From assembly GCA_030680795.1 (NCBI GenBank), contig JAUXUL010000024.1:1-48612 (forward strand): a DNA stretch of 48,612 nt, written 5' to 3'. Under the pieces are notes generated by a model. It had not been told where the DNA came from and searched no databases. It saw only the letters and a program-made list of their open reading frames with translations. Below, one piece after another: positions 48,475-48,612 of this stretch; position 1 is the stretch's first letter, and the number at the start of each line of letters is the position of its first letter. The translations under genes were made by a program, and so were the position numbers. This stretch comes from Anaerolineales bacterium. Its GTDB lineage: Bacteria; Chloroflexota; Anaerolineae; Anaerolineales; Villigracilaceae.

Positions 48475-48612
48475 TCAGGTTAACCGAAGTTGCCTAACAG
48501 AAAGACCAGCGGCGTGAAAGAAACCAAGGAGCAAGTCTGGTCGACGGCGTAAGCGAGCAAAGCCGCGATTAAGCATGGAACGAATTTCCTCTTTAGCGCC
48601 TGGGCGAGCATT
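48475..48612 (-). CDS. Possible 3' end of a gene entering from the right edge
   Basis: A 45-codon open frame on the minus strand runs to the window edge and ends TGA at 48475. Its product is rich in Arg and Leu (EEIRSMLNRGFARLRRRPDL). It is too short to identify and could be chance, though a hairpin follows its stop. Confidence 0.25.
   Translation of the reverse strand, partial: NARPGAKEEIRSMLNRGFARLRRRPDLLLGFFHAAGLSVRQLRLT

Overview
The window looks like a chromosomal segment of a Chloroflexota bacterium, most likely class Anaerolineae. This rests on gene content and style: tandem M42 peptidases, DUF456, bactofilin, short-form chromate transporters, a B12-dependent methylmalonyl-CoA mutase subunit with MeaB, moderate GC and spacers full of short inverted repeats. 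No rRNA is present to confirm it. Most of the window is dense housekeeping DNA with two visibly foreign patches.

Layout. 1-1.0 kb: the 3' part of a large serine recombinase. 1.2-3.4 kb: serS behind a canonical promoter and a T-box riboswitch, then a DUF456 membrane protein. 3.5-7.6 kb (minus): three M42 aminopeptidase paralogues and a peptidase-S51-like protein. 7.6-17.2 kb: a Thr/Pro-rich membrane protein, sbcC, a family 2 glycosyltransferase, bactofilin, a prolyl-tRNA synthetase-like protein that has lost its aminoacylation core, a higBA toxin-antitoxin pair, a membrane protein and a PLP aminotransferase. 17.3-21.3 kb: ACT-domain malic enzyme (minus) and a class A penicillin-binding-protein homologue whose catalytic motifs are eroded.

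21.4-25.8 kb is an AT-rich accessory/defence island on the minus strand: a D12-class adenine methyltransferase with a candidate restriction endonuclease, a hicAB cassette flanked by 37-bp imperfect direct repeats, and a caspase-like (C14) protein with an unrecognised C-terminal half. 25.8-29.5 kb (minus): a FAD oxidoreductase, pfkA and rnz. 29.8-37.2 kb (plus): ftsK, the methylmalonyl-CoA mutase B12 subunit, meaB, a GNAT acetyltransferase, prs, fpg and a membrane-anchored unknown. 37.3-39.8 kb (minus): a tandem Usp protein, a two-gene chromate transporter and ogt. 40.0-46.7 kb: a TyrA-like dehydrogenase, a GIY-YIG protein, a phosphoribosyltransferase, a Cas4-like nuclease split into two membrane-anchored halves around a HEAT-like gene, nadK, a B-box membrane protein and recN. 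The window ends with tRNA-Arg(CCT) and a lipoprotein resembling polysaccharide deacetylases.

Most notable are: (1) the split membrane Cas4-like nuclease, whose four predicted Fe-S cysteines are shared 1+3 between two genes; (2) the core-less ProRS that keeps editing and anticodon-binding domains; (3) the PBP pseudoenzyme; (4) the caspase/R-M/HicAB island; and (5) a recurring promoter geometry that puts the predicted transcription start exactly on the ATG of at least five genes, implying leaderless mRNAs.
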